Of a DNA stretch of 64,000 nt, positions 9,901-17,819 are shown one piece after another. The notes beneath the pieces were generated by a model. It was not told where the DNA came from. It searched no databases and worked only from the letters and a program-made list of their open reading frames with translations. This DNA is from Variovorax sp. SG517. GTDB taxonomy: Bacteria > Pseudomonadota > Gammaproteobacteria > Burkholderiales > Burkholderiaceae_C. Made by a program: the position numbers and the translations under genes. Numbering within the stretch: position 1 is the stretch's first letter; each line of letters starts with the position of its first letter. The stretch is from the NCBI RefSeq assembly GCF_013376045.1, contig NZ_JABMJG010000003.1:639544-703543 (forward strand), in the 5' to 3' direction.

Positions 9901-10253
9901 TGCTGATCGGCATCGTGAAGAAGAACGCCATCCTGATCATCGACTTCGCGCTCGAAGCCGAGCGCTCGCGCGGGCTCACGCCGCTGGAGGCGGTGCGGGA
10001 GGCCTGCCTGCTGCGCTTCCGCCCGATCCTGATGACGACCATGGCGGCCGCGCTCGGCGCGCTGCCGCTGGCCATCGGCTTCGGCGAGGGCGCGGAGCTG
10101 CGCCGCCCGCTGGGCGTGGCCATCATCGGCGGGCTCATCGCTAGCCAGCTGCTGACCCTGCTGACGACGCCGGTGGTCTACCTGCTGCTCGACAAGCTGC
10201 GCCGCCGCGGCAAGCATGAGCACGAACTGAGCAAGGTCGCGCCGCAAGCCTGA
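6942..10253 (+). CDS. mdtC: RND multidrug efflux permease (MdtC-like) with Ser-rich insertion
   Basis: The 1103-residue HAE1-family permease is about 70 residues longer than usual. It has the same helix-4 Asp pair ([14 protein letters not shown]) and FREFAVTLS segment as its partner. The extra length is mainly a Ser/Thr-rich low-complexity block at about residues 790-840 in the second periplasmic loop, encoded by TCG/TCA repeats near 9330-9410. A GGAG lies just before ATG 6942. The first 60 codons are atypical: 14 end in A, only 2 in T, with ATA, GTA, CTA and AGA present. That is the mirror image of the skew at the end of mdtB. It should act with the upstream permease and adaptor. Confidence 0.93.
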   Translation: MNLSLPFVRRPIGTVLLTIGVALAGIAAFFVLPVSPLPQVDYPVISVRAAIPGASPETMATSVATPLERHLGTIAGVNEMTSTSSVGSTRVTLQFDLSRNIDGAAREVQAAINASRIDLPATLRSNPTYRKANPAASPVIILALTSKTKTPGQIYDAVSNIVSQRLSQVDGVGDVEIGGGSLPAVRIELLPFALSRYGISTDDVRAAIQASNANRPKGMVQGEGRKLQIYTQTPALRASDYASMVIAWRNGAAVRLQDVAEVIDGVEDTRTLGLFNGEPAIIVLITRQPSANIIETVDSVRALLPELQAQLPPDVTLQVASDSTNSIRGSLREVELTLVISVILVVLVVSLFLRSVRATIVPAVATVAALLGTFGVMYLLGFSLNNLSLMALTVATGFVVDDAIVVLENTSRHIESGMTRMKAALLGAKEVGFTVLSISVSLVAVFIPLLFMGGQVGRLFREFAVTLSAAVLISLVISLTTTPMMCAWMLKPGGEHDRNKPQGRLGRMAARSYDWVLKRYESSLDWALDSKALVMLILVAVVGLNVYLFSAAPKGFFPQQDSGQLNGGLRADQSISSQALAEKLRQVVDIIRKDEAVDTVVGFTGAGRAGGGFMFVNLKPASQRKDSGLAVIARLRPQLNQVTGLRVFLGTVQDVRSGGRASNSTYQYTLKSDNVADLRTWAVKLSDELKTQPVLTDIDTDQDQNGVETVAKVDPDSARRLGLTSTAIDNALYNAFGQRQVATIYTELNQYHVVMEWAPRYTRSPNSLADVYVPATKTSVVGGQTVTTQVAASGTSSSSSSSSSSSSTASKSSSSSTSSASSTASVPVSANAALRNASTGNVLSNTATALVPLSAVAKFEEQSVATSVSHEDGELATTISFNLAEGANLGDAREAIAKAEANIAMPTNVRGSFAGTAASAQQSQGQQAMLILAALIVIYIVLGILYESLVHPITVLSTLPSAGVGAVLALLMFRMEFSIIALIGVFLLIGIVKKNAILIIDFALEAERSRGLTPLEAVREACLLRFRPILMTTMAAALGALPLAIGFGEGAELRRPLGVAIIGGLIASQLLTLLTTPVVYLLLDKLRRRGKHEHELSKVAPQA

Positions 10254-10266
10254 GAACGACATCGCC

Positions 10267-11784
10267 ATGAACGCATCGCCTTTTCCTTATTCCCTTCGCC
10301 CCTTTCGCCCCTTTCGCGCATGCCGCTTCCGGCTCTCGGCGCTTGCCGTGGCCGCGGTGCTCGCGGGCTGCGCGGTCGGCCCGCGCTATGAGCAGCCGAC
10401 CACCGCGGCCTCCGTCAACTGGAAGGAGCAGAAGGCGGCCGAAGGCTGGCTGCCCGCCGCGCCGGCCGATGCGCTCGACCGCGGCGAGTGGTGGAAGCTC
10501 TTCGGCGACGCCAAGCTCGACGAACTGGCCGGCCGCGTGCAGGTGTCGAACCAGAACATCGCCGCGGCAGTGGCCAACTACTCGCAGGCCCAGGCGCTGG
10601 TGCGCGGCGAGCGGGCGGCGCTGTTCCCGTCGGTGTCGCTGGACGGCAGCGGCAAGCGCTCGGGCACGGTGGGCGGCAGCAGCACGTCGAGCCCGGCCAA
10701 CGCCTTCTCGGCCACGCTGGGCGCCAGCTGGACGCCGGACGTGTGGGGCCGCCTGCGCGAAGCCGTGAGCAGCGCGCAGGCGAACGCCCAGGCGAGCGAG
10801 GCCGACCTGGCCGCCGCGCGCCTGTCGGCCATTGGCGACCTGGCCACCAGCTACTTCTCGCTGCGCGAGGCCGATGCGGAAATCGTGCTGCTCGACGAAA
10901 CCATCCAGGGTTATCAGCGGGCCTTCGAGATCACGAGCAACCGCTACGCCGCCGGCATCGCCGCGCAGACCGACGTGCTGCAGGCGCAGACGCAACTCGT
11001 CAACGCCAAGGCCGAGCGCGTCGGCCTGCAGCGCACGCGGGCCACCTATGAGCATGCGATTGCCGCGCTGCTGGGCGTGGCGCCGGCCGACTTCAGCCTG
11101 CCGGCCGCGCAATGGACGCCCACGGTGCCCGGCGTGCCGCTGGGCGTGCCCTCGACGCTGCTGCAGCGCCGGCCCGACATCGCCGCCGCCGAGCGCTCGG
11201 TGGCGGCGGCCAATGCGCAGATCGGCATCGCGCGCGCGGCCTACTTCCCCAACATCAGCCTCACGGCTTCGGTGGGCAGCAACGCGAGCCGCGTGAAGGA
11301 CCTGTTCGGCTCCGCCAACTCGCTGTGGTCGCTGGGCCTGTCGGTGGCGCAGGTGGTGTTCGACGCGGGCGCCATCGCCGCGAACGTCGATTCGGCCAAG
11401 GCCGCCTATGAGTCGAGCGTGGCGCGCTACCGCCAGACCGTGCTCACGGCCTTCCAGGCGGTGGAAGACCAACTCACCGCGAGCGCGGCGCTGGCCGAGC
11501 AGGAGGGCTTTCGCCGTGAGGCTTCGGCCGCGGCCGACAAGACCGAGCAGCAACTGCTGAACCGCTATCGCGCCGCGCAGGTGAGCTACACCGACGTGGT
11601 CACCGCGCAGGCGGCCGCGCTGAGTGCGCGGCGCACGCTGGTGCAGCTGCAGGTCAGCCGCCAGACCACGGCCGTCGCGCTGATCCAGGCGATGGGCGGG
11701 GGCTGGCAGGCGGAGTGGATGGGCGGGGGCAATGCCGGTGCGCAGGCAGCAGCAACCCAGCCCGCCGCTCCCCGCACGCAGTGA
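10267..11784 (+). CDS. Outer-membrane efflux lipoprotein (NodT/OprM family)
   Basis: The 505-residue protein has a lipoprotein signal ending in a LAGC lipobox (Cys about residue 37), then two outer-membrane efflux repeats that form the alpha-barrel and beta-barrel of a TolC-type channel. Visible family features include WTPDVWGRLR and the RRPDIAAAERSVAAANAQIG segment. It starts 13 bp after mdtC and completes the tripartite pump. The N-terminal codons contain a small tandem repeat (CGCCCCTTT) giving RPFRPFR before the hydrophobic core. It is the last gene of the operon. Confidence 0.93.
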   Translation: MNASPFPYSLRPFRPFRACRFRLSALAVAAVLAGCAVGPRYEQPTTAASVNWKEQKAAEGWLPAAPADALDRGEWWKLFGDAKLDELAGRVQVSNQNIAAAVANYSQAQALVRGERAALFPSVSLDGSGKRSGTVGGSSTSSPANAFSATLGASWTPDVWGRLREAVSSAQANAQASEADLAAARLSAIGDLATSYFSLREADAEIVLLDETIQGYQRAFEITSNRYAAGIAAQTDVLQAQTQLVNAKAERVGLQRTRATYEHAIAALLGVAPADFSLPAAQWTPTVPGVPLGVPSTLLQRRPDIAAAERSVAAANAQIGIARAAYFPNISLTASVGSNASRVKDLFGSANSLWSLGLSVAQVVFDAGAIAANVDSAKAAYESSVARYRQTVLTAFQAVEDQLTASAALAEQEGFRREASAAADKTEQQLLNRYRAAQVSYTDVVTAQAAALSARRTLVQLQVSRQTTAVALIQAMGGGWQAEWMGGGNAGAQAAATQPAAPRTQ

Positions 11785-11864
11785 GCGGCTGATCGATGTG
11801 GAGGAGGGGCCTAAATGAGGCCCGTCCTCCGGCTCGCCATCGGCGGCGCGCGCCGGTGCTCAGT

Positions 11865-12230
11865 TCAATGCGCCGTACGGTCGATGGTGTGGCCCAGGTA
11901 GTCCTTGTCGGTCACGAGCACCCACAGCGCGAGCACCAGGATCACCGCGGCGACGAGCACCGCATTGACCATCGCCGTCTCGTTGCCGCGGAAGCCGAGC
12001 ACCCAGGGCGACACCGCGAGCCAGGCCGCCAGCGCGACCTCGGTCCATTCTTCCCACTGCCGTGGCACGAAGGTCGCACCCAGCGCCACCGCGCCGAGCA
12101 CGATGCCCGTCGCCACCATCGTCCACATGGCGGCCGTCATGCCCGAAAAGCCCAGGACCCAGGGCGAGACGATCAGCCAGGCGCCGGCGGCGGCGTTGAC
12201 GGGGTCTTGCCAATGCTTCAATTGCTTCAT
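11865..12230 (-). CDS. SPW-repeat membrane protein
   Basis: This 121-residue protein has two copies of the SPWVLGF signature (about residues 20 and 73), the mark of the SPW repeat family, and about four membrane helices. I chose ATG 12230 because AGGAGG lies 8 bases upstream; an ATG two codons earlier sits too close to it. The function of the family is unknown. The gene is convergent with the efflux lipoprotein gene (80-bp gap). A hairpin ends exactly at its ribosome-binding site, which could affect translation. Confidence 0.85.
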   Translation of the reverse strand: MKQLKHWQDPVNAAAGAWLIVSPWVLGFSGMTAAMWTMVATGIVLGAVALGATFVPRQWEEWTEVALAAWLAVSPWVLGFRGNETAMVNAVLVAAVILVLALWVLVTDKDYLGHTIDRTAH

Positions 12231-12242
12231 GGTCATAGCCTC

Positions 12243-12273
12243 CTGTCGCGACAAGGCGCCGCGACAGTTTTTT
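12243..12273 (+). terminator. Hairpin plus T6, overlapping the SPW gene's ribosome-binding site
   Basis: CTGTCGCG (12243-12250) pairs with CGCGACAG (12260-12267), followed on the plus strand by six T (12268-12273). That is the form of a factor-independent terminator for plus-strand transcripts. On the minus strand the same stem ends in the first two bases of the AGGAGG that serves the SPW-repeat gene. It could therefore also limit ribosome access there. Confidence 0.5.
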
Positions 12274-12318
12274 GACTCGCACTGCGGGGGAGGGGTTCCT
12301 GCCGGCGGGGCGTGGCGC

Positions 12319-13323
12319 CTAGAGTGGCAACTCCAATGTTTCCCACTTGCGCAGCATGGTCACCTGGCGGCGGAGGTAGTCGGTGGGCATGGCCTGGGAG
12401 CCCCAGACGGGGATGCGGCCGGCGTACTCGCCCAGCAGCCAGAACTGGCGCGCCGCCATGAAGCGGGGGATGGCGGCGAGGTCGGCTTCGGACATGGGCC
12501 GAGCCTCGCGATAGGCGCGGATGAAATGGCGCCATCGCTGCGCGGCCTTGTCGCTCAGGACCTCATCGTCCGCACGGGGATACAGCACCCATGGATAGAC
12601 CGCCAGTTCGTAGGAGAGGTAGCCGGGGCCTGCCTCGTCGAAGTCGAAGAACGCGGCCTCGCGCAGCCCCTGCGCCTCTGTGCTGACGATGAAGTTGTTG
12701 CTGCCATGCGCGTCACCGTGGCACAGCACCTGGCTCAGTTCGCCGAGCGCCAGGATGGCGGCATGCAGGCGCTCGCCGAGTTCCTCGAACTGCGGGCGCA
12801 GCTCGGGCGTCATGGTCGGCACGCGCAGCAGGCCTTGCAGCGGCCGTAGCAGCAGGTAGTCCAGGTCCAGCCGGTAGATGCTCGCCGGGCCCCGGTAGCT
12901 TTCGCCCGCGGTGTGCAGGGCTGCGAGTCCGCGGGCGAAGGCTTCGATGTCGGGAGCGGCGTCGCCGGTGAATTCGCCGGACAGGTGCTCGAACAGCATC
13001 AGCGCACGCGGGCCTTCGGGCAGCGGCGCCTCGATGGCGATCTTGCCGTCGGCGGTCGGCACGCAGCGTGAGACGCGGCAGCCCGAGCGGGCCAGGTGGT
13101 CGAGCGCGGCCGCCTCGAACTGCAGGTTGGGGCCGCCGCGGGGTCGATCGGCGCTCAACCGCGCCACCACGCGGCGCCCTTCGGCAAAGCCCAGCCGGTA
13201 GACCTGGTTGAAGCTGCGCCGCAGGAACTCGCTCTCGACCACCTCGCCCAGGCCGTAGCGTTCCTGCACGAGCATCGCGATGCTCGCGGCGGTCGGCGTG
13301 GATTGCGCGATTTCCAGTTTCAT
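12319..13323 (-). CDS. Phosphotransferase family protein (APH / homoserine-kinase fold)
   Basis: The 334-residue kinase-fold protein has the catalytic loop CHGDAHGSNN (about residue 202) and the metal-binding motif FDFDEAGPGY (about residue 225), as in aminoglycoside phosphotransferases and SrkA-like kinases. The N-terminal lobe has RRSFNQVYRLGF, in place of a typical glycine loop. The substrate is unknown; the family also covers sugar, choline and protein kinases, so antibiotic resistance should not be assumed. It is transcribed divergently from the tetR-iorBA group. Confidence 0.82.
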   Translation of the reverse strand: MKLEIAQSTPTAASIAMLVQERYGLGEVVESEFLRRSFNQVYRLGFAEGRRVVARLSADRPRGGPNLQFEAAALDHLARSGCRVSRCVPTADGKIAIEAPLPEGPRALMLFEHLSGEFTGDAAPDIEAFARGLAALHTAGESYRGPASIYRLDLDYLLLRPLQGLLRVPTMTPELRPQFEELGERLHAAILALGELSQVLCHGDAHGSNNFIVSTEAQGLREAAFFDFDEAGPGYLSYELAVYPWVLYPRADDEVLSDKAAQRWRHFIRAYREARPMSEADLAAIPRFMAARQFWLLGEYAGRIPVWGSQAMPTDYLRRQVTMLRKWETLELPL

Positions 13324-13399
13324 CCCCGGCTCCCTTCGGAAAAAAGGGCGCGATTATGAGGGCTCGCGGTGGCCTTGCGGCCTCGGGGTTTCACGCCCA

Positions 13400-13445
13400 T
13401 TGCCAGCCCTGACGAGGCATTTCTATAATTGAGTACGTACTCAAT
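13400..13445 (+). promoter_or_regulatory. tetR promoter with overlapping 18-bp palindromic operator
   Basis: A sigma-70-like promoter reads TTGCCA (13400-13405), 18-bp spacer, TATAAT (13424-13429). A perfect palindrome, ATTGAGTACGTACTCAAT (13428-13445), overlaps the -10 box and the expected transcription start, 24 bp before the TetR start codon. That placement fits autorepression by the TetR protein and ligand-controlled expression of the downstream oxidoreductase genes. Confidence 0.8.
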
Positions 13446-13469
13446 CAATAAAGACTGCCGCCGCGAACC

Positions 13470-14051
13470 ATGGCCAGACCCAGAAGCGAAGACAAGCGCA
13501 ACGCGATCCTCGACGCAGCCATTGCCGAGTTCGCCGTGCGCGGCGCGTGGAGCACGCCCACCTCGGCCGTCTCGCGCGCGGCCGGCGTGGCGGAGGGCAC
13601 GCTCTTCACCTACTTCGCGAACAAGGAAGTGCTGGTCAACGAGCTCTACCGCCAGCTGAAGACCGAACTCGCCGAAGCCATGCTCGCCGACTGGCCCGAG
13701 GAGGCCGACCCCAGGACCAAGTTCCGCCACATCTGGGATGGCTACGTCTACTGGGGCGTCGACAACCCGGAGAAATTCAAGGTGATGTCGCAGCTCAAGG
13801 TGTCCGACCAGGTGAGCGACGAAAGCAAGGCCGCAGGCATGGCGCCGTTCCTGCGGCTGGAGGTGCTCGCCAAGGAATGCATCAGCAAGAAGCTGATCCG
13901 CGACCAGCCGCTGCCCTTCCTCGGCGCGATGCTGGGCGCGATGGCCGAGGCCACGATGGTCTTCGTCGCGCAGACGAAGAGCAGGAAAGGGCGCGCCGAC
14001 TACTGCGAAGCCGGCTTCGAAACCTTCTGGCGCGGCATCGTCGTCGCCTGA
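13470..14051 (+). CDS. TetR/AcrR family transcriptional regulator
   Basis: This 193-residue protein has the N-terminal TetR helix-turn-helix (about residues 10-55; AGVAEGTLFTYFANKEVLVNE region) and a C-terminal ligand-binding domain of unknown specificity. It is 38 bp upstream of an IorB-type gene on the same strand and sits right behind a perfect palindrome, so it probably represses itself and iorBA. The inducer may be an aldehyde or N-heterocycle handled by that enzyme (inference). Confidence 0.9.
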   Translation: MARPRSEDKRNAILDAAIAEFAVRGAWSTPTSAVSRAAGVAEGTLFTYFANKEVLVNELYRQLKTELAEAMLADWPEEADPRTKFRHIWDGYVYWGVDNPEKFKVMSQLKVSDQVSDESKAAGMAPFLRLEVLAKECISKKLIRDQPLPFLGAMLGAMAEATMVFVAQTKSRKGRADYCEAGFETFWRGIVVA

Positions 14052-14089
14052 TTCCACGCACGCAGATTCCCACGAAAGAAAACCGCACC

Positions 14090-16360
14090 ATGCCCAAGCT
14101 CAAGCGCCGCCATTTCGTCCTCGGCACCGTAGGGGCCGTCGGCGCCCTCGTCGTCGGCTGGTCGGCCACGCCGGTTGCCCCGCGGCTCGTGCCCGCCCAA
14201 CCGTTGCCCACGGCCCCTGGGCAGGTCGCGCTCAACGGCTGGGTCAAGGTGGGCAGCGACAACACGGTCACGCTGATGATGTCGCAGTCGGAAATGGGGC
14301 AGGGCACGCACACGGGCCTTTCGATGCTTCTGGCCGAGGAGATGGGCGCCTCGCTCGAGCAGATCCGGCTGGAGACGGCCGGCTCCGACGCCATCTACAA
14401 CAACCAGGCGGCGATCCTCGACGCGCTGCCCTTCCGGCCCGGCGACGAGGGCGCCATGAAGCGCTCGACCGAGCATGTGATGGGCAAGCTGCTGCGCGCG
14501 ATCCCGGGGCTTTCGGGTACGGGCGGATCGTCGAGCATCACCGACCAGTGGATGCCGCTGCGCGAAGCCGGCGCGTCGGCGCGCGTCATGCTAGTGGGCG
14601 CCGCCGCCGCGCAGTGGCAGGTGCCGGCGGCCGAATGCCGCGCCGAGGCCGGGCGCGTGCTGCACCAGGCAAGCGGCAGGAGCGCCACTTTCGGCGAACT
14701 GGCGCCGAAGGCCGCGCAACAGCCGCTGCCGGCGCAGGTGGCGCTGAAGAAGCCGGCCGACTTCAAGCTCATCGGCCAGCCCGCTCGGCGCATGGACGGC
14801 GCGGCCAAGCTCGATGGCTCCGCCACCTTCGGCCTCGACGTGCTTGCGCCGGGCCTGCTGTACGCGAGCATCGCGATGTGCCCGACCACCGGCGGCCGCG
14901 TGGCGAGCTTCGACGCCAGCGCCGCGCAGAAGCTGCCCGGCGTGCGCAAGGTGATGGCGCTGGAGCCGGTCGGCGCCACGCTCATCGGCACCGGCGCCAC
15001 GCCCGGCGGCGTGGCCGTGATCGCCGACACGCCGTACCACGCGATGCGCGCGGTGAAGGCACTCGTCATCGAATGGGACCACGGCCCGGCCGCCAGTCTT
15101 TCCAGCGCGGAAATGATCGATCGCCTGTCACAGACCCTGCGCACCAGCCCCGGCAACGCCCGGCTGGACGACGGCGACGTGGCCGCCGCGTTCCGCTCGG
15201 CCGCCAAGACCATCGAGGCCGAGTACCGCGTGCCCTTCCTGGCCCACGCGACCATGGAGCCGATGAATTGCACCGTGCAGTTCAAGGACGGCAAGGCGAC
15301 AGTCTGGGCGCCGACGCAGGCGCCGGGCTTCACGCGCAGCGCGGCGGCCAAGGCGCTAGGCATCGATGCGGACAAGGTCGAACTGCACGTGACCTACCTC
15401 GGCGGCGGCTTCGGCCGGCGCTACAGCACCGACTTCGTCACCCAGGCCGCCACGCTGGCGCGCGAGACCGCAGGCGCGCCGGTGCAGCTCTTCTGGTCGC
15501 GCGAGGAGGACATGGCGCACGACTTCTATCGGCCCGCCTACGTGGCGCGCTGCAGGGCGGGCTTCGACGCCGCCGGCGCGCTGGTCGCCTGGCAGACCAC
15601 CACGGCCGGTTCGAGCATGGGCGCGCCCTCGCTCATGGACACCGCCACCGACGGCGCCTGGAACACGGCCTACGCCTTTCCCAATGCGCGCGTGGCGCAC
15701 GTGCCGGTGGAATCGGCCATGCCCACGGGCGTGTGGCGCTCCGTCGCGCATTCGCAGAACGCCTTCTTCGTGGAGAGCTTCATCGACGAATGCGCGGCCG
15801 CCGCCGGCAAGGATCCGGTGGCCTTTCGCGCCGCGCTGCTCGCGAAGGACGAGCGGCACATGCGCGTGCTGAAACGCGTGGCGGAGCTGTCGAACTGGGG
15901 CCAGCCGCCCGCAGCGGGGCCCGATGGCGCGAAGAGGGCGCGGGGCCTCGCGATCCATCGCTCCTTCGGCAGCATCGTCGCGCAGGTGGCCGAGGTGTCG
16001 GTCTCGCCCGAGAAGCAGGTGCGCGTGCATCGCGTGGTTTGCGTCATCGACTGCGGCGTGGCCGTCAACCCGAACCTCGTGCGCCAGCAGATGGAAGGTG
16101 CCATCGTCTACGGCCTCTCGGCCGCGCTGCACGGCGAGATCACGGTCGAAAAGGGGCAGGTGCAGCAGAGCAACTTCCACGACTACATGCCGCTGCGCAT
16201 GAACGAGTGCCCCGTCATCGAGATCGACATCGTCGCCGGCAGCGAGGAGCCCGGCGGCGTGGGCGAGCCCGGCACGCCGCCCATCGCGCCGGCGGTGGCC
16301 AACGCAGTCTTCGCGCTCACCGGCCAGCGGCTGCGCAGCCTGCCGCTGCGGCTTGTCTGA
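14090..16360 (+). CDS. iorB: Molybdopterin-dependent aldehyde/N-heterocycle dehydrogenase large subunit (IorB-like)
   Basis: The 756-residue protein opens with a twin-arginine signal (KRRHFVLG) followed by a hydrophobic stretch, so it is likely exported folded with its cofactor. Xanthine-oxidase-family signatures are visible: SEMGQGTHTGL near residue 65, GGGFGRRY near 438 and the C-terminal GVGEPGTPP with the presumed catalytic Glu near residue 725. It lacks FAD and Fe-S domains and needs the separate 2Fe-2S subunit encoded 39 bp downstream. The order large-small is reversed from classic iorAB. Its electron acceptor is probably a cytochrome c or the quinone pool. The substrate is unknown; aldehydes and isoquinoline are known for the family. 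Confidence 0.9.
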   Translation: MPKLKRRHFVLGTVGAVGALVVGWSATPVAPRLVPAQPLPTAPGQVALNGWVKVGSDNTVTLMMSQSEMGQGTHTGLSMLLAEEMGASLEQIRLETAGSDAIYNNQAAILDALPFRPGDEGAMKRSTEHVMGKLLRAIPGLSGTGGSSSITDQWMPLREAGASARVMLVGAAAAQWQVPAAECRAEAGRVLHQASGRSATFGELAPKAAQQPLPAQVALKKPADFKLIGQPARRMDGAAKLDGSATFGLDVLAPGLLYASIAMCPTTGGRVASFDASAAQKLPGVRKVMALEPVGATLIGTGATPGGVAVIADTPYHAMRAVKALVIEWDHGPAASLSSAEMIDRLSQTLRTSPGNARLDDGDVAAAFRSAAKTIEAEYRVPFLAHATMEPMNCTVQFKDGKATVWAPTQAPGFTRSAAAKALGIDADKVELHVTYLGGGFGRRYSTDFVTQAATLARETAGAPVQLFWSREEDMAHDFYRPAYVARCRAGFDAAGALVAWQTTTAGSSMGAPSLMDTATDGAWNTAYAFPNARVAHVPVESAMPTGVWRSVAHSQNAFFVESFIDECAAAAGKDPVAFRAALLAKDERHMRVLKRVAELSNWGQPPAAGPDGAKRARGLAIHRSFGSIVAQVAEVSVSPEKQVRVHRVVCVIDCGVAVNPNLVRQQMEGAIVYGLSAALHGEITVEKGQVQQSNFHDYMPLRMNECPVIEIDIVAGSEEPGGVGEPGTPPIAPAVANAVFALTGQRLRSLPLRLV

Positions 16361-16399
16361 CTCCCGACATTCGTACCTTCCATCCAAGAGAGAGACGCC

Positions 16400-16861
16400 A
16401 TGACCACCACGATCACCGTCAACGGCAAGACCACCACCGTCGATGCGGAGCCTGATACGCCCCTGCTGTGGGTGCTGCGCGGCGAGATGAAGCTCGTCGG
16501 CACCAAGTTCGGTTGCGGCAAGGCCCTGTGCGGCGCCTGCACGGTGCACCTCGACGGCGAGGCGGTGCGCTCCTGCGTCACGCCGATCGAGGCGGTGGGC
16601 GCCCGCGAGGTCACCACCATCGAGGGGCTGAAGGGCAAGGAGGCCGACGCCCTGCGCCGGGCCTGGAGCGAGGTCGACGTGGTGCAGTGCGGCTACTGCC
16701 AGAGCGGCCAGCTGATGTCGGCCTGCGCGCTGCTCAGGAAGACGCCCAAGCCCAGCGACGAGGACGTCTCCAGCGCCATGAGCGGTAACATTTGCCGCTG
16801 CGGGACCTACCCGCGGATCCGGGCCGCGATCCACCTCGCGGCCGGGTCGGTGGCGAGCTGA
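16400..16861 (+). CDS. iorA: 2Fe-2S subunit of molybdenum hydroxylase (IorA-like)
   Basis: The 153-residue protein contains both iron-sulfur sites of the xanthine-oxidase small subunit. The plant-type ferredoxin cluster is seen as [14 protein letters not shown] plus a later Cys. The second helical cluster is seen as CGYCQSGQ (about residue 98) and CRCGTY (about residue 133). It carries electrons from the molybdenum cofactor of the large subunit encoded just upstream. It has no Tat signal, so export would be with its partner. AGAGAG precedes ATG 16400. Confidence 0.93.
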   Translation: MTTTITVNGKTTTVDAEPDTPLLWVLRGEMKLVGTKFGCGKALCGACTVHLDGEAVRSCVTPIEAVGAREVTTIEGLKGKEADALRRAWSEVDVVQCGYCQSGQLMSACALLRKTPKPSDEDVSSAMSGNICRCGTYPRIRAAIHLAAGSVAS

Positions 16862-16914
16862 CGGGCCGGTTTTTGGCCAGGATGGGGCCGAAAGCCGGGG
16901 GAAGAGCGCGGTAA

Positions 16915-17010
16915 CGCTTTTTGCTGCGTGGCTGTTTACAAAAATTAAGAAAATTTCCGTATTCATCGAAAAAGTCGCGAAATAAAATTTTTACGGAAAC
17001 AGGGGATATG
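16915..17010 (+). promoter_or_regulatory. AT-rich control region ahead of the GntR gene
   Basis: This stretch is strikingly AT-rich for the window. It contains an inverted repeat, TTTCCGTA (16954-16961) and TACGGAAA (16992-16999), separated by 30 bp. It lies in the 216-bp gap between iorA and the GntR-family gene and is the likely promoter/operator of the latter. No clear -35/-10 pair can be singled out. Confidence 0.4.
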
Positions 17011-17077
17011 AAGCTTTTGTACTCCGCCGTACCATCCGCGCGGCCTGCTTCCGGCCTCCCCCAGTTCCCGACTTTCG

Positions 17078-17812
17078 ATGACTTCCCCAGATCCCTCCCG
17101 GACACGAGCGTTGTCCGTGGCCGATACGCTGCGTGACCGCATCTTCGACGGCGAGATCGCTCCCGGCTCCCACTTGATGGAAATATCGCTGGCCACCGAG
17201 CTCGGCGTCTCGCGCACGCCGGTTCGCGGCGCGATGGCACGGCTGGCGGACGAGGGGCTGCTGGTCTACCTGCCCAACAAGGGCTTCCAGGTGAGGCGCT
17301 TCAACGCGAAGGACGTGCACGACGCCTTCAGCGTGCGCGCCACGCTGGAGGGCATGTGCTGCCGGCTGATCGGCGATGTCGGCCTCGACGGCACGGCGCT
17401 GGCGCAGTTGACGGCCATGCTCGACGAGCAGCACGAACTGCTGCACCACACCGGGGAATGGTCCGAAGGCCGCGGCGCGCGCTGGCAGGACCTGGATCAG
17501 GCCTTCCACTACAAGCTGCTGGCGCTGGCGGACAACCGCTGGCTCACCGAGGCGGTGCAGCGCGCCAGCCAGTTGCCGATCATCTTCGACAGCAAGCTGC
17601 GGCCCCACAACCGCGAGGCCTCGATGCTGCTGCACCGGCACGAGCAGGCCCTTCAGGCGTTCGCGGAGCATTGCCGCATCGTCGAGGCGCTGGGCCGGCA
17701 GGAGGCCGCCGCCGCCGAGGTCGCCATGCGCGACCACGTCAATGCCAATCGCGACCTGCTGGTGCTCTACCTGAGCCAGAAGAACCCGACCCGCGTTCGG
17801 GCGCTGGTCTGA
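17078..17812 (+). CDS. GntR family regulator, FCD (FadR C-terminal) subfamily
   Basis: The 244-residue protein has a winged helix at about residues 12-75 (ATELGVSRTPVRGAMARL) and an all-helical FCD effector domain. Asp/His residues that usually hold a metal ion and a carboxylate ligand are seen in the DLDQAFHYKLL and HEQALQAFAEHC regions. The recognition-helix RTPVRGAM differs slightly from the usual RTPVREAL. Its stop lies 7 bp from the end of the convergent RpiR-family gene. The target is unknown; it may control itself through the AT-rich upstream region. Confidence 0.88.
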   Translation: MTSPDPSRTRALSVADTLRDRIFDGEIAPGSHLMEISLATELGVSRTPVRGAMARLADEGLLVYLPNKGFQVRRFNAKDVHDAFSVRATLEGMCCRLIGDVGLDGTALAQLTAMLDEQHELLHHTGEWSEGRGARWQDLDQAFHYKLLALADNRWLTEAVQRASQLPIIFDSKLRPHNREASMLLHRHEQALQAFAEHCRIVEALGRQEAAAAEVAMRDHVNANRDLLVLYLSQKNPTRVRALV

Positions 17813-17819
17813 AAGAAGC

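Noticed and set aside
12319..13323. Aminoglycoside resistance gene
   Set aside because: Only the general kinase-fold motifs are present and nothing identifies an antibiotic substrate. It is kept as a phosphotransferase-family protein.
13547..14089. N-terminal extension of the IorB-type protein through the TetR gene
   Set aside because: The extension overlaps the well-supported TetR gene in another frame. The twin-arginine signal begins at ATG 14090.
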